NCBI GenBank assembly: GCA_038147495.1
Contig: JAYQTT010000005.1
Coordinates: forward strand, 1 to 26,039
Direction of reading: 5' to 3'
Length of the DNA: 26,039 nt
Origin: MED-G116 sp038147495
Lineage (GTDB): Bacteria; Pseudomonadota; Alphaproteobacteria; Puniceispirillales; Puniceispirillaceae
In this document: one piece after another, positions 25,768 to 26,039 of the stretch
How positions within the stretch are numbered: position 1 is the first letter of the stretch
How the letters are laid out: each line of letters opens with the position of its first letter
Position numbers and translations under genes: made by a program
Notes under the pieces: model-generated
Told to the model about the DNA's origin: nothing
The model's database searches: none
What the model saw: only the letters and a program-made list of their open reading frames with translations

Positions 25768-26039
25768 GCCTTTACCTTGTTCCATCCAGCCTCAATCGAA
25801 TTGAATTGCTTTATAAATTCGGACTCAAGGCGGTCAAGTTCATCTATCAATTCATTTTACTGGCACACACAACCTCTTCAGACAATCAATTCATGTTCTC
25901 TAGGCCAAGAACACGCATCGCCTCATAGAAGTTTTGCAGCACGTGATGGTCTTGATTTAGAGGCCGGGTCATAGTTTGTGGCTTCATGTTTATGCTTTGT
26001 CGCCACCTCTGTGATGTCTAGGAGGAGCAATGCGTAACT
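25768..26039. other. Low-coding remnant of the integrated element
   Basis: No intact gene is seen. On the minus strand a 33-codon frame, 25886-25987, starts MKPQTMTRPLNQDHHVLQNF. Immediately after it, in another frame, a stretch reads LIDELDRLESEFIKQFNSIE then AGWNKVKAQ (about 25765-25850), which looks like the charged end of a real protein. Together they suggest a second small decayed gene, or two, of unknown function. The window ends inside this region. Confidence 0.35.

Overview
The window comes from an alphaproteobacterium. The evidence is the gene order tRNA-Tyr, tuf, tRNA-Trp, then secE-nusG-rplK-rplA-rplJ-rplL-rpoB-rpoC-rpsL-rpsG-fusA, together with beta and beta' subunits of alphaproteobacterial length and residues. 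The moderate G+C content and a periplasmic copper nitrite reductase fitted with pseudoazurin would suit a marine lineage such as SAR116, but this placement is an inference and was not tested.

Layout. (1) 1-14303, all minus strand: the transcription and translation supercluster, read from the right as secE, nusG, rplK, rplA, rplJ, rplL, rpoB, rpoC, rpsL, rpsG and fusA. fusA runs off the left edge. Spacers between rplA/rplJ, rplL/rpoB, rpoB/rpoC and rpoC/rpsL hold clear inverted repeats where leader control, partial attenuation or RNA processing would be expected. (2) 14304-20431: about 6.1 kb of accessory genes in mixed orientation lying between secE and tRNA-Trp, which are direct neighbours in many relatives. 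They are an EamA transporter, a glutathione S-transferase-like protein, an SDR protein whose active-site Tyr position is Phe, an M24-fold hydrolase lacking the usual metal ligands, a pseudoazurin and a copper nitrite reductase (nirK). The last two face each other, and each has a Crp/Fnr-type palindrome upstream. (3) 20432-21976, minus strand: tRNA-Tyr, tuf and tRNA-Trp, ended by a strong intrinsic terminator. (4) 21977-24606: an rlmB-like SpoU methyltransferase, a possible small gene, a divergent LysR-type regulator broken by a frameshift, and tRNA-Thr(UGU). (5) 24607-26039: the edge of a decayed integrated element next to tRNA-Thr. It holds a tyrosine-recombinase gene with an internal stop and at least four frame changes, followed by poorly coding, more A+T-rich DNA.

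How the parts work together. The left block supplies RNA polymerase, its elongation factor NusG, the ribosomal stalk proteins and the elongation GTPases; EF-Tu is made with two tRNAs from a separate transcript. In the accessory block, pseudoazurin is the expected electron donor to NirK. The paired Fnr/Dnr-like sites suggest that both are induced together when oxygen is low or nitrogen oxides are present. No nitric oxide reductase is visible, so the fate of the NO product is unknown from this window. I found no CRISPR array, no intact transposase and no clearly new multigene system. The most unusual features are the nirK/pseudoazurin pair inside the RNA polymerase/ribosome cluster, the metal-ligand-free M24 protein, and the decaying LysR and integrase genes around tRNA-Thr.
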